Origin: Hypericum androsaemum | Taxonomy: Eukaryota; Streptophyta; Magnoliopsida; Malpighiales; Hypericaceae | Length of the DNA: 64,000 bases | Assembly: GCA_963995505.1 (NCBI GenBank) | Contig: OZ023190.1 | Span: 4,420,516 to 4,484,515 of the forward strand | Direction: 5' to 3' | In this document: in pieces, positions 24,511 through 35,701 of the stretch | Numbering within the stretch: the first letter of the stretch is position 1 | Layout of the letters: every line of letters starts with the position of its first letter | The notes under the pieces: generated by a model | Told to the model about the DNA's origin: nothing | What the model saw: the letters and a program-made list of their open reading frames with translations, nothing else | Databases searched by the model: none | Made by a program: the position numbers and the translations under genes

Positions 24511-26017
24511 GAAATAAGTTTATTTTAGTACTATATAGTTTTACCTTTTTCGTCCGGAGTACCATGTAGTTTCAAATTGGTATTTTAGTACACTGTTGTT
24601 GACCACCAATTTTTTGGGCAAGTCCACGGCAGCTGCCCGTCTAAATGCCCTTGAAACGACATCATTTTTAAGTAGACGTGGAAGACACGTGGAAACATAG
24701 TGGGTTTAATTAAAGCTGACGTGGACCGTAATAAATTACTTAAATAGTCCTCAATTTATTTATATTTTTTTCAAAAGTTTATATCCTCTCTCTCTCTCCT
24801 CCTCCACCACCATCTTCCCCAACACTGGTTGATTTTGGCTTGAAGAAACCATCGTCGCCAAACTTTCACCATCATCACCAAACCTTCGCCGACGACAGTC
24901 ATACAAGGAAAGATCCTTTTCATTTTATTTAACAAATCTCTCTCTCTACTCTCTCTCTCTCCTCTCTGCAACACACTCAAAACCAAAAGGTCTCAATCTC
25001 TTCAAATCCATTTTTCTTTCTCTGTTCTATTATATTTTTTTCATCTTCCAATCCCAAATCTGATTTTTCCAAGATATAATTTCGAGAACCAAAGAAGAAA
25101 TAGAAAAAACAATTTAACTAGAAATTAATAATAATATAAATAGTCTTAGGAGGAGGAGAGCCCATTTCCTTGTGAAAAAATCCAAAAAACCCAAAATCTC
25201 AAGCTCGAGCTCGTCCATGGCAGGCCCCCCTCTTCCTAGCTTGAGCTTGGAGCTCGGGGTCGGTAGCAACAGGTTTGATGGATTAGGGCTCCCACTGATT
25301 TCGAGGAGTGGCCATCTTTCGGTCACTTCTGACTTATCAGACAAGGGGTACATCCCTGAAGAAGACGATGCCTCCACTGGGACCGACGACTCTGACGAGG
25401 ACAACTCCCTGGACTCCTCGCCGTGGGTCCCCTAGTACCTGGCCATGTAGGGGTACCAGGCCACCGCGACGAGAGGGGTGAGATGCTGGTTGGGCGGCGT
25501 CGGAATACGAACTGTTACTCGGATAATGAGCAGTCCGCGGAGAGATCTAAATCAAACTCAGGAGCGGATTCGAAGTTCAATTGATCCCGAGCCACTTCAT
25601 TTGTCTCTGTCATGGTGTTTTTACATATGTAATTGTTATTTGGCTGATGAAATTGGATACACTTTCGGGATAGGAGGAGTTGGAGGAGGAAGAAGCTCTC
25701 CATCTTGTGACTGTTTTGGGTTCAACGAGGGTTAGAGAAGGTAGAAGATGAAGTTTTGAAATTTTTTTAAATAAATTGGGGACCATTTAAATAATTTACC
25801 ACGGTCCACGTCAGCTATACTTAAATCATATGTTGCCACGTGTCTTCCACATCGGCTTGAGAACGATGTCGTTTCGAGGGCATTTAGACGGGTAGCTGCC
25901 CTGGACCTGCCCGAAAAATTGATGGTCAACCACGAGCTACTGAAATATCAATTTGAAACCACATGGTACTCCAGGCGAAAAGGCTGAAACTATAAGGTAC
26001 TAAAATAAATTTATTCC
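24511..26017. mobile_element. Foldback element C with 9-bp target duplication
   Basis: Left end GAAATAAGTTTATTTTAGTA and complemented right end GGAATAAATTTATTTTAGTA begin inverted arms of more than 200 bp. TTTAATTTT stands directly outside both ends (24502-24510 and 26018-26026), a perfect 9-bp duplication as made by Mutator-like elements. The core starts CT-rich (24780-24970), ends with GA-rich sequence (25670-25700), and contains a GC-rich open frame (25172-25434, + strand) rich in serine and aspartate that I do not recognise. No transposase is present. Confidence 0.85.
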
Positions 26018-26026
26018 TTTAATTTT

Positions 26027-27193
26027 TACTTATGGTACTATTATATTCTATACCAAGAGAGTGTGCACGTCTAGGTAAGATTTCGTCCTAGTAAAACCCC
26101 ATGGAAAAAACAAAGACAGAAAAAAGAGCATTCGAAAATACCGCTAAGTGTAATTTTATTCTCAGAAACATTTTTCAAGAAATAATTTTGTTTGAACTTT
26201 GAACCATAGGTTATCTCACCTCATCCGAGAGAGAAAATTATAAGCGATTTCCACGGGCCGCTCCATATATTGCTCTCGGTTTCCACGGTCCCGCCCGATC
26301 TAGATGCGAACCGTCACATTATCATATTCGAATATATAACTAGAGGGGCAAACGTTGTTTAGGTTAGGGACCCTGATCACAACTAACACAACAAACACTT
26401 GATGTGAATAAGTATTTTTTTTATAAGTACAAAATTTATTAATAACACCTTTTTAAACCCTTGGAAAAAACTGTAACGGAAAAAAGTACCCGAGATAACC
26501 GTTTACAACTAACACACACCAACAAACAGAATCTATATGAGTAAGTTGTTTTAAGACCTCGAATTCGAGTATTTCAATATGCGTTAGTGTTAAATATTTA
26601 TTGAAAAATTTGACACTTTCAAAATGTTCTATCAATATAGTTTGTGTCCCTAGAACAAGTGGTATATAAAAAGTTTGAAATGAGCTAACTTTTGTTATTT
26701 TTAAGTAGGGAGCCAACAACCAACATTAATTGGAATAAAACTATTAAAAGAGTCACTGCTTAAATAAAACTAATATTATTACATCATTAATACCATAATT
26801 CAAGAGAGGGAAATCACTATTGGAATTAGAATTAAATAGAGAGAAATTTAGGGAAAATCATGTCACGGTCACGTGGCGGTAGCTGTGATCTGATGTTAAC
26901 ATTTGACCTGAAGGTGTTCCTGATAATGTTTGTTGATGTGTGTGTAAACTGGTTTGGTATCCCAAACGAGAGAAGGCCGCAAAGTCATCCTATACCAGAA
27001 AAGAAATATCGGGTCATACAGCATTATAAGTTTGCTTTATTTCTAGCTATAGTGTGGTTTCACGTTTTATCGTACTATTTTATGTTATGTCACGTCATTA
27101 TTTTATCAGTTTGCCATATTGCTAATTTGAGAAAAAAATAGAAAATTGTATTCAAATTCAAATTCGACGTTATTCATATCGAAGGTCAACAGT
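26027..27193. other. Intergenic, nothing recognised
   Basis: AT-rich, with short open frames on both strands (for example 26453-26719 and 26860-27141) that have no recognisable content. Confidence 0.5.
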
Positions 27194-27198
27194 ATACT

Positions 27199-27456
27199 TG
27201 TAACACCCGTGATTCGACCGACTGTCTCCACAGATCAACACGGGTCTTTTCCAGCGTGTTTTATCCTCACTCGCACGCATCTTGGATAACTTCCCAGGAA
27301 GTCACCCATCATGATCCTACTCTCGTCCAAACGCATTTAACCTTAGAGTTCTCTCAGGATGTGTGCCGAAAAAAGGTACACCTTGTTGATATGGATAGTA
27401 CCAATTAAATCACTTAAGGCATTTCAGACAATACATATCATTTACGGGATATCACA
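27199..27456 (-). mobile_element. Solo LTR of a Cassandra-type TRIM carrying 5S rRNA-like sequence
   Basis: A 258-bp unit, TG...CA on either strand, flanked by the perfect 5-bp duplication ATACT (27194-27198 and 27457-27461). Read on the - strand, its middle matches plant 5S rRNA: GATGGGTGACTTCCTGGGAAGT is nearly the C-box region (27289-27310) and the A-box counterpart follows at about 27322-27338. Cassandra elements are terminal-repeat retrotransposons in miniature whose LTRs contain 5S sequence. There is no second LTR, primer site or internal region, so this is a solo LTR left by recombination. The A-box part carries several substitutions. Confidence 0.88.
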
Positions 27457-27461
27457 ATACT

Positions 27462-27706
27462 ATTCGAATAAAATTAATGATATAACATGACATACAGATA
27501 AAATAATTGAAGTGACACACGAGATAATTCATGTAGCTAAAATTAGCGGGTACTATTTGATTGTCATATATATAAAACACTTCTCAGGTGGTGAATTTTT
27601 TTTTGAATCACATCAAAAATCGAAACAGTGATAAAGGTACTTCAGCCTAGAAGATAAATAAAACTTGAATCCATGATGGCAAAACGCGCAAGACAATCTC
27701 TCCTAT
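27462..27706. other. Spacer between Cassandra LTR and foldback element D
   Basis: AT-rich, nothing recognised. Confidence 0.4.
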
Positions 27707-27715
27707 TTTTTTAAA

Positions 27716-28602
27716 GGGAAAAGTCCACTTTCGTACCCTGTGGTATCGACCAAAATCACTTTAGTACCCTGTGGTAAAAAACCGATCAATCGAGTCATAC
27801 TTATTCTAATTAACATCAAAAAGGGCCTCGGGCAACTGCCCGGAGCTGCCCGAACCTACCAGCCCGTTGCCCGGGCCACGTGGCCAGCCACGTCACCAAG
27901 AGGAGGAGGAGGAGGCGGGGAGGAGGAGGAGGAGGAGGAGGAGGAGGAGGAGGGGGACGCGGGGAGGAGGAGGAGGAGGAGGAGGAGGAGGAGGAGGACG
28001 CGGGGAGGAGGAGGAGAGGAGGAGGGGGAGGAGAGGAGGAGGGGGACGCGGGGAGGAGGAGGAGAGGAGGAGGGGGGCGCGGGGGAGGAGGGGGATGCGG
28101 GGAGGAGGAGGACGCAGAGGAGGAGGGCAACGTGGGGAGGAGGAGGAGAGGAGGAGGAGGGGGACGCGGAGGAGGAGGACGCGGAGGAGGAGGAGGAGGA
28201 GGAGGGGAGGAGGAGGAGGAGGAGGAACGCGGAGGAGGAGGAGGCGGAGGAGGAGGAGGAGGAGGAGGGGGATGCGGGGAGGAGGAGGAGAGGAGGAGGA
28301 GGAGGAGGAGGAGGAACGCGGAGGAGGAGGAGGCGGAGGAGGAGGAGGAGGAGGAGGGGAGGAGGAGGAGGAAAATCGGAGGAGGAGGAATTGGTGACGT
28401 GGCGCCACGTCACCAAAATTGGTGACGTGGCTGGCCACGTGGCCCGGGCAGCGGGCGGGTAGGTTCGGGCAGCTCCGGGCAGCTGCCCGAGGCCCTTTTT
28501 GATGTTAATTGGAATAAGTATGACTCGATTGATCAGTTTTTTACCACAGGGTACTAAAGTGATTTTGGTCGATACCACAGGGTACGAAAGTGGACTTTTC
28601 CC
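27716..28602. mobile_element. Foldback element D with extreme GGA-rich core and 9-bp target duplication
   Basis: Inverted arms of about 175 bp start GGGAAAAGTCCACTTT and carry two ACCCTGTGGT motifs each. TTTTTTAAA flanks both ends (27707-27715 and 28603-28611). The core, about 27895-28390, is a nearly uninterrupted purine tract of GGA, GAGG and GGGGA units broken only by short pieces such as ACGCGG. Open frames of up to 240 aa cross it in several frames on both strands and are low-complexity artefacts. Near-identical arms occur in element H. Confidence 0.9.
27895..28390. repeat. GGA-type polypurine array
   Basis: About 500 bp of imperfect GGA repeats on the + strand, the core of element D. 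Interruptions (ACGCGG, GATGCGG, AACGCGG) recur at irregular spacing, suggesting growth from a longer ancestral unit. Confidence 0.95.
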
Positions 28603-28732
28603 TTTTTTAAATAAAAAGGGACAAAAGACTCCCTAATATTTATTCCTACATGTGGGTAATGATACGGTGCATCAGAGCAAATTAATCCATTTAAATTATC
28701 TAGATATATATCAATATAAGACTCGTAGGAAT

Positions 28733-29065
28733 TATGGTTTTAAAAAATACGGTCCAACCGGTGGTTCGACCTGTTGGACCGTGAAACAGGCCCTAGACCG
28801 GGTCGTTTTTTGGCTTTTGACTGGGGTCTGTACTAACCGGACCAAATCCGGTTGGACCGGCCAATTTTGAGGTCCATCCTGACCGGTCGAACCCGGTTAG
28901 TACAAAAAATGGGCAAAATTGACTTTTTTTTGGTAATTTTCGAGGAAAAAAATTGATTTGACAAATTTATAAAGTAATAAATAAATAAATAAAAGTAGAT
29001 TTATAGAGTGGAGAGATAAAAAATTAAGTCTACTTTTTTTGTATGGAAAATAAGTATATTTTAAC

Positions 29066-29105
<40 letters not shown>

Positions 29106-29205
29106 TAAAATATTTAAAAATAAAAAATTTTGGTCCGACCGGGCGGGCGACCCAGAGGACGGGAGAAATCCCTGGTCGACCTCCGAGTCGTTTTTTAAAA
29201 CCATG
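28733..29205. mobile_element. hAT-like MITE
   Basis: Terminal inverted repeats TATGGTTTTAAAAAA and CATGGTTTTAAAAAA are flanked by the perfect 8-bp duplication GTAGGAAT (28725-28732 and 29206-29213), the length made by hAT transposases. Inside each end lie CCGGT/ACCGG-type GC-rich motifs; the centre has a TA dinucleotide tract at 29070-29101. No coding capacity. Confidence 0.85.
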
Positions 29206-29213
29206 GTAGGAAT

Positions 29214-29656
29214 AACCGACATGACATGCCTAAAGGAGAGACGGTCACGACATACTTGAAGAAGGGATCAATGACACAGTTGTTCTCCCTCCAGCATCTC
29301 CTACTTTGTGTGGGTTAATTCCATTTGGAATGCTGCTATTAATGTTTTTGTAAGGGGTCTATTTACGAGCTGACACCAAATTTGGCATAACGTATATACA
29401 TGTGTATTTTTCTTTTAATTTTGTGTCAATTATTTTAATGATGATGGTGCTATAAAGAATATGATGGTGTTAAAATGATGATGATCTCAAAAAAATAATG
29501 ACAAGACTTATGGTATTAAAATATGAATAAAGGTGGTCTAACAACATTTTGGCACTTTTTGGAGGTCAAGATAACTCCCTCTATCTGGATATTTGGCCTG
29601 TAAAAGGGATGTAACTAGGACTGTACTTCTGCTCTACCTCGTCTGTGTGGTTGGGG
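29214..29656. other. Intergenic, nothing recognised
   Basis: AT-rich sequence without a recognisable gene or transposon end. Confidence 0.4.
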
Positions 29657-29666
29657 CTCCTGCTGT

Positions 29667-29962
29667 GAGAACGGATTGAGTGGGTACTAAAGAAAATTTG
29701 TCCACAGGTGGGGACTACATTTTGGGCCGTCAGATTTGATTATCTTTAAATCTGATGGTCAATAACCTACCAGGTGATATTGGTTTGCATGTGAAGTGAT
29801 ATTGGTTTGCAACACTCTGGTTTACATATGAAGTGATATTGGTTTGCATGTGAAGTGATATTGGTTTGCATGTGAAGTGATATTGATTTGTATGTGTAGT
29901 GATATTGGTTTGAGTTAGTCCCCATATTTGAGGACTACCCTAGTCCCCACTAAATCTGCCCC
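29667..29962. mobile_element. MITE with internal 22-bp tandem repeats
   Basis: Flanked by CTCCTGCTGT on both sides (29657-29666 and 29963-29972), a 9-10 bp duplication. Termini ACGGATTGAGTGGG and, complemented, GCAGATTTAGTGGGG are imperfect inverted repeats. The interior holds about six units of GATATTGGTTTGCATGTGAAGT (29777-29912). It is related to the 182-bp MITEs at 33459 and 43403 through the GGATTGAGTGGGGAC terminus. Confidence 0.8.
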
Positions 29963-29972
29963 CTCCTGCTGT

Positions 29973-30822
29973 ATATACCCTATACTATTAATATTAATAT
30001 ACTTCAACTTTTTTTTAAAAAAAGAAACATTTTGGCACAAATCCAAAAGGCCCACTCTTCTGCTACTAATTGGGCCTCGAGCCATCTTGGCAAAACTTAG
30101 GTTCGTCTTAGAAGAAAAAACATTGTAATCCAGCAACAAAGTAGAACTCGACTGTGGCTTATTTCGGTCGAATGCAAATCACAAAATAAAAAAGTTTATG
30201 CAACAATCTCATATTATTGTAGCACATAAGGCATAAGAAAATTGTTTGGAAGTCTATATATTTTTTCTCGTCCTTTCCGTCATGGATTGGTTTAACGAGA
30301 GTTGGAATGCTTTTGATATATATTACGGTATCATGCGGGGATATGGATTTTACGAAATTGGATGATTTTCGATAGTGCAATTTTGGACCGAAAATTTCTT
30401 GCGCATCCCATTCTTATTCAAGTAAAAAGAATGACTTATCTGGTTAGACTCGATACCTGACCTCTGTGGGCAAGACATCGGGTTATACTTGTTGGGTAGG
30501 AGCCTCAATTTGGTCTGCTTCTACTACATTTATCCTCGGGTGCGCTTTTAGATTTGTAATGCAATGGTCTAACTAGGCCGATTGCAATAGTAATATATTT
30601 GGGACTCAGGGAAGTATACCTTTTTAATGCAGGATTGTGTATATGCAATGTTAATGTGAAGAACTTTTTTCTTATGTCAGTTTTTTACAGGGTTTTACCA
30701 AGATAAAGTTTCACTGTAGCTGCAGTTGCAACCTCTACAAAAGAATACTGCATTCATGGGAGATCGGGGGTTTACATTTGTAAGTTGTAAATTTTGATAT
30801 ATAAATGAAATTCAGTTATCAA

Positions 30823-30854
<32 letters not shown>

Positions 30855-30889
30855 ATGTATATGTATGTATATGTACGTACCAACTTTCC
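29973..30889. other. Intergenic, nothing recognised
   Basis: AT-rich, with a TA/TG dinucleotide tract at about 30826-30875. No gene seen. The duplicated segment begins at its end. Confidence 0.5.
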
Positions 30890-31186
30890 GAAAAAAACAT
30901 ATGGTAAATCTATTGAAACAACATGTTGGAATTGCAAGCCACTAATGTAAAATAAGGTTACATTCCAATTCCAAAATGAGAAAGCCCTAGCGGGTGCTAA
31001 CTTAGCTACCTCGGCTTGACAGGCCAAATCTAATGACCAACCCTCCACTTACAATCCCAATATAACCCATTCTCTCTTGAACGTTCAAGTATAGGAAACA
31101 CCCATATTTATATATTAATGATTTTCTACCTGACCCTAAGAAATTCAATTTTACCACATTTTTTTAAATTTAATAACCCCTTGATT

Positions 31187-32338
31187 TTAAAACTGGGCCC
31201 CCACGAATGTCTGGCCGAACTGCCAACCAGCAGGCGCCACGTCGAAGCTGGAGACGGTCCTACCGTCGCTAGTGGTTACCTGGAAGGAAAGACTTTGACC
31301 ATTGAGGTATGAGTTACTCTGCCAATTTTGACCCCAGTTTCTTGACATGGATTGCCACCCTGTCTTCGACCCTTTGATCGACACCGCGTGGATGTCCCCG
31401 GCACCCGCCACGTTGGTGATCAAAACCAGATTGAAGTACGAATGGCCGTTGACTGTGAACCTGATGCCTCCTTTCTTTTCACAAGGCACCCTGAAACCAT
31501 ATTTTTGTTACGGTCAGAATTTTCGTATCAAACTCGATTATTTGGAACAACTGGTGTTCCACGGACGGAATAAAAATTTACTTACAGAAAAAAAACACAT
31601 TTGTGCCCACCTTCTAAATGCAACTGGGACGATTCCGGCGCGGTACTGAGCGATTTGGAGGAAGGCAGGCTCAGCCATGTCGAAGTGCTGCAGAGGGGGG
31701 TTGCACCAGCCGCCATTGTCGTTGGGCTCGGCGAAGTTGGGCGGGCAGAAGTTAGTGGCGGTGACGGTGATGGTTCCGGGGAGGCACCACCTCGGGTCGT
31801 CGTCGCATCGCATCTCGTAGCAAGAACCACAGCTCAGTCCATTGTTGAACAGGGCGGTGCTCAACGCTGCAGTGTTGGTGCCGTAGCCCTGGCTGTACAA
31901 GTTCCCATATCCACAAGCCCCTCCTGTTTTGAAATAACAAAAAAAAAACTGATTGACTAGAATTTTTTTTTTGATTGAACATGGAGGATTCTAACTTATT
32001 TTTATCATGATCTTCTAGTATCAGTTGTCGTATTACAAAGTCGACCGTGTAAATTATGATAAATTTCTTATTGGTGTGCATTTTTATAAAAAATTTACTT
32101 TTGTAACACATGAACCGAATTCCGTCAGTAAAAAAAAATAGTTCATTGATCACAACATCTGATGCATTGTAAATTTGTGGCACGGCGTACCCATTGTGCC
32201 GGATGCATCGCCGCCGCCGTAGAAGGTGGCGTGACCACCCTCCCACCCACCATAGTCAGCGAGAATGTGGTGAAGGTTCAAGCAGAAGTAGCAAAGGAAG
32301 AGAAGAAATGACATTGGATGTGCTTGATGAGAAGCCAT
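31187..32338 (-). CDS. EXPA: Alpha-expansin, paralog 1, 3 exons
   Basis: Secreted cell-wall loosening protein acting non-enzymatically on cellulose-xyloglucan contacts. Exons (- strand): 32338-32191, 31923-31611, 31490-31187; 765 bp, 254 aa, the usual size. A hydrophobic signal peptide ([18 protein letters not shown]...) is followed by [24 protein letters not shown] split by intron 1, the cysteine-rich DPBB domain with the alpha-expansin insertion WCNPP, the HFD motif, and the C-terminal CBM63 domain with [18 protein letters not shown] and terminal [13 protein letters not shown]. The start chosen is the second in-frame ATG, directly before the signal peptide; an upstream ATG would add eight residues. 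The sequence resembles the EXPA2/EXPA8 group. It differs from paralog 2 at Ser/Ala in the signal peptide and Glu/Val in VPC(E/V)KKGG. Confidence 0.95.
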
Positions 32339-33449
32339 TGGAATGGAGACTGAGCCTAGCAAATCTCAAGAGAGGTGTTTGGTGTTTTTGCAATTGGCTG
32401 CTGTTTTGCTTGCAAGTTTGGAGGATGAGAAGAAATGGGAATCAAGTGTCTCTATTTATAAGCAAAGGAGTGAAGCAGTTAAAAAGAATGTATTTTTTTC
32501 CAATTTATGGTAGACCTTACTATGTTGGCTTTCTTTTTCAATATAATTTGATAAATTAACTATCTGAATATTATCATTTTTATATGGGTAAAAATTATCA
32601 AAAAATTGATTATTCGATTTTGTTTGGCATCATCAATCAATCAACTTGCACATGCAAATGAAGAGAGACCAACCACTAAGATCACCGGGTCTCATTTTGT
32701 TGGGCCCAGCCACATGCACCTTCTCAACTGTTTTTCTTCCTTACATTTACATTTAATTTTGTGATGTTGGTTGCCTTTGTTGCCACTAGTTTAAGCATAT
32801 AGGACCTGCCCTGCCCTGTTTTTCTTAATGCTGTTACTTTCTGTTTGTGGATAAATTAGCTTGGACTTGGAGGGGCAAGTAGGGCAGTGTGTCCCAAGGA
32901 GAGGCACTAGAATAGTTGAACTCACATGTTTTTAAAATTATGATATTCGGGTATTGATTTCTATGAACAACTATTAATCCAAGAGCGCAGAATTGTCGAG
33001 TCTTACAGAGAGAGTGATATCAACTCTATTCAAAAGTTTTGAATTTGATATCTCGTTAAACGAGGCCCGTTCAAATATTTTACAGCTCGGACCGATTTTG
33101 CTGTTCAGAACCCGCAATTGAATGCTAGAAAATGGGTAGGGACGTGTAATCGATATAATGGCATCTTTTTGCACATGGGTATGTAGACAATTAGGGATGG
33201 CATGTTTCCAATGAATCGACGTGCAAAGGTTAGTCCTGCATTTGGATAGGACCAAACTTGTAATTGATCCGGCAAGAAAAACTATAACTTCTGCAAATTC
33301 AGTTAGGCTCAGAAAGAGTTAACGAATTGCACCAATGTAAAATTTGTAAAAAGAAATTTATTTTGATAAGTAGATCGTTTTATTAATGGTAAATATGTAC
33401 ATTATATATGTGTAGAACTCTGCGTACCAGGTAAAATCCTATCGCAGTT
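32339..33449 (-). promoter_or_regulatory. Promoter region of expansin paralog 1
   Basis: A TATA box (CTTATAAATAG on the - strand, about 32454-32464) lies roughly 120 bp upstream of the start codon. Sequence is shared with paralog 2 up to about 32487, then differs until about 32630 and becomes similar again further upstream. Confidence 0.7.
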
Positions 33450-33458
33450 GCAACCGCA

Positions 33459-33640
33459 CGTTTTGAATTGAGTGGGGACATCATAAAAGTCGTCCCCACT
33501 GAGAGAATTTTGTTTAGGCCATCAGATTTCATTAAAAATCGTGTCTATAGATCTGACAGTCATTAAAAACTGTGTCTATAAGTATATTTATTTGATCCAT
33601 TTCAGTGAGGTCAACTCTTATCTCTACTGAATCCGAACCC
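33459..33640. mobile_element. 182-bp MITE, copy 1
   Basis: Ends CGTTTTGAATTGAGTGGGGAC and, complemented, GGGTTCGGATTCAGTAGAGAT-like sequence. Flanked by GCAACCGCA and GCAACCACA (33450-33458 and 33641-33649), a 9-bp duplication with one mismatch. A second 182-bp copy lies at 43403-43584, at a different point of the duplicated segment. Confidence 0.8.
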
Positions 33641-33649
33641 GCAACCACA

Positions 33650-34345
33650 GCCTTAGTAAAATTATACCGGAAAAATCGTCACATAAAAAAAGCACCTAAT
33701 ATTAATGCTGCTAAAGTAGTTCTACAACCGGCCTCCCATAGTACAATAAAACCCCCGATTCGTAAATTAAACTTTACTACTATTTGAGATTCATCTAACT
33801 TTAATTTAACCTTGTCGATGTAATTGATGTCTGGATAACCCTAGCAGTCGTGAATTCTTTCCACTTCTCAGCTTGCAGAAGTTTTATATTATTTTGGTTT
33901 AGACGACAACCCATTGACCGTCTATTAATTCGTTTATGTAGTGCCGGAACTTAAACGGTAATCTGACTACTCGGGAAGAAGCGACTTTCACAATTCTATC
34001 GTTTGCTAATAACATAAAATCGTCGTCATAATTCTATCTATCTTTTTTCAGAAAAAGTCGTTGTTAAATAACGTAAATACTTGTTAGCGAGAAGCGTCCC
34101 TGTGGACCTGTCTAACGTGAAACAAAAAGGACTGTTTCACATTTCTTTCTAAAACAGTCCTTTTTGTCTTTGTTAGGAATCGGTCTCATTTTGATCGTTT
34201 TCACTTTCACCGCTCGGTAAGAGATTTATTGCTGTTCAAAAATTTTAGTTTGCTCGAATGTGGATTAGCCAATTAGTACTACATGACATCAACAAAAGAA
34301 TATTGGTATATACGAAATCAATTTACGAAATCAAATATGGCATAA
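33650..34345. other. Copy 1 segment without a gene
   Basis: AT-rich duplicated sequence matching about 43900-44260 of copy 2. It includes an inverted repeat around AAAAAGGACTGTTTCACA / AAAACAGTCCTTTTT (34124-34170) able to form a hairpin, not seen in copy 2. Confidence 0.5.
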
Positions 34346-34940
34346 AATAAAACTTCTTTAAAATGATACTCTATAAAATGATAAACTCTAAATTAATAAA
34401 TAGTCTCGGTCCCAACTCGGGACAAATATTAAAATTTGATAATCCCTCTTTTTTAATAGCTAATAATTTTTCAGTAAATTTTAGTGATAAATTTCGATCC
34501 CAACTCTCGCATAAAGAAATATTTTTGTATAAGTACAAATATTTTTACATACTTTACGAATTTAAAATATATTTTACGATCGTTGCACTTTGTACTACAC
34601 TTGCTATTTTTTACATCATTCTCATCTTTCGAATCATTTTTCGTTGTAATTATCTTCTTGTTGTAATAAAAAATATCAATTATTGGAATATTTGAATAAT
34701 GCAATATGCCAAATTCTTTGATAATTTCAATAAAGACAAAAAAAATACAATTTATTAATATTTTTTGTTGACTAGAATATAAAAAAAATAAAATTTTTGG
34801 TGTATATGTATTTATTGTCCCCAGCCTCATTTTTAATAATTTCAAAGTTAGAAAACATAAACCACTTTTATGTTATAATTTCTCTAAATTAATATTTTTT
34901 CTGATTCCAATGATATCATTTTAAAAAGATTTATTCTAAT
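34346..34940. mobile_element. AT-rich MITE family, copy 1
   Basis: Begins AAAACTTCTTTAAAATGATA and ends with its degenerate inverse. It shares the internal GGTCCCAACTCGGGAC-like motif and general layout with copies at about 38840-39401 and 44261-44824. Borders are approximate. Confidence 0.6.
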
Positions 34941-35177
34941 ATATTATATTCATTGGATCAATTAATTCAGATTTTCTTGATATTGATATTGTCGATGTTA
35001 TCGGGGTTTGATAATAGTTTAGTCTTAATTGGAATTGAATTGGAACATATATTCCGATATGGGAGAGGTCGTTAAACACATCCGTTACAATTCTTCCACC
35101 TAATGTTTCTTATTCACAATTGATGTACTCGGCATATTTCAATTAATTGATAATATAAACTTACCATTCACACACTG

Positions 35178-35692
35178 AATCTTCTCTACGCATAAGTTCA
35201 ATAAGAAGACCTCTTAGCATAGGCAAACCAAACGATCAAATCTCTTATTCTCTCTTTTCTTAAAGTTGATCCTGTATAAAGACTTGCTGAGAGGGCAGCA
35301 ATTACTCGGAAAATGGCGATGCGTATTAGTGTAGATTGGGATGGCGAGCAGGGGACGGTTCTGAACATCGTTAAGCAGACTGCCGTAAAATCTTCAATTA
35401 TGGAGATTTCAGACCTTCAATGATCCCATGTTCTTGAAAATACGGGTTGCCAATGATGGCATGATCAAGAAGGTGGTTTGCAACTTTACGTTGCAATTGA
35501 GCTTCTTCTCATGCTAACCATCTACTTTCCATGTGTGGTTTTATATGGGCTGGTGTTCGATTTGGACCTTAAGTTTGGAGGTTTGGCTATGTATTTTTCA
35601 AGTTGTATGATATATTATTGTACTACTTGATGTAAATTTTGAGATAAATAAAATTAATCCATTTACCCAAAAAAAATCTTCTCTATGCATAA
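35178..35692 (+). pseudogene. Probable processed retrocopy with target duplication and poly(A)
   Basis: The 18-bp direct repeats at 35178-35195 and 35675-35692 are AATCTTCTCTACGCATAA and the same with one substitution. They bracket about 480 bp that end in a short A run preceded by AATAAA (about 35646). This is the signature of LINE-mediated reverse transcription of a polyadenylated RNA. The insert has a short frame from ATGGCGATG at 35313 (M-A-M-R-I-S-V-D-W-D-G) broken by a stop after about 37 codons. The parent gene is not recognised. Copy 2 of the duplicated segment lacks the insert. Confidence 0.65.
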
Positions 35693-35701
35693 TATATTAT
35701 T

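Noticed and set aside
27288..27360. Functional 5S rRNA gene
   Set aside because: Only part of 5S is present, the A-box region is altered, and the whole unit has LTR borders with a target duplication.
27740..28578. Open frames of 176-240 codons on both strands
   Set aside because: They are translations of the GGA array in element D (long Glu/Gly/Arg or Pro/Ser/Leu runs) with arms at both ends. No protein-like composition.
34124..34170. Hairpin in copy 1 as a possible microRNA precursor
   Set aside because: The arm is short (about 18 bp) with little else conserved, and copy 2 lacks it; no evidence beyond base pairing.
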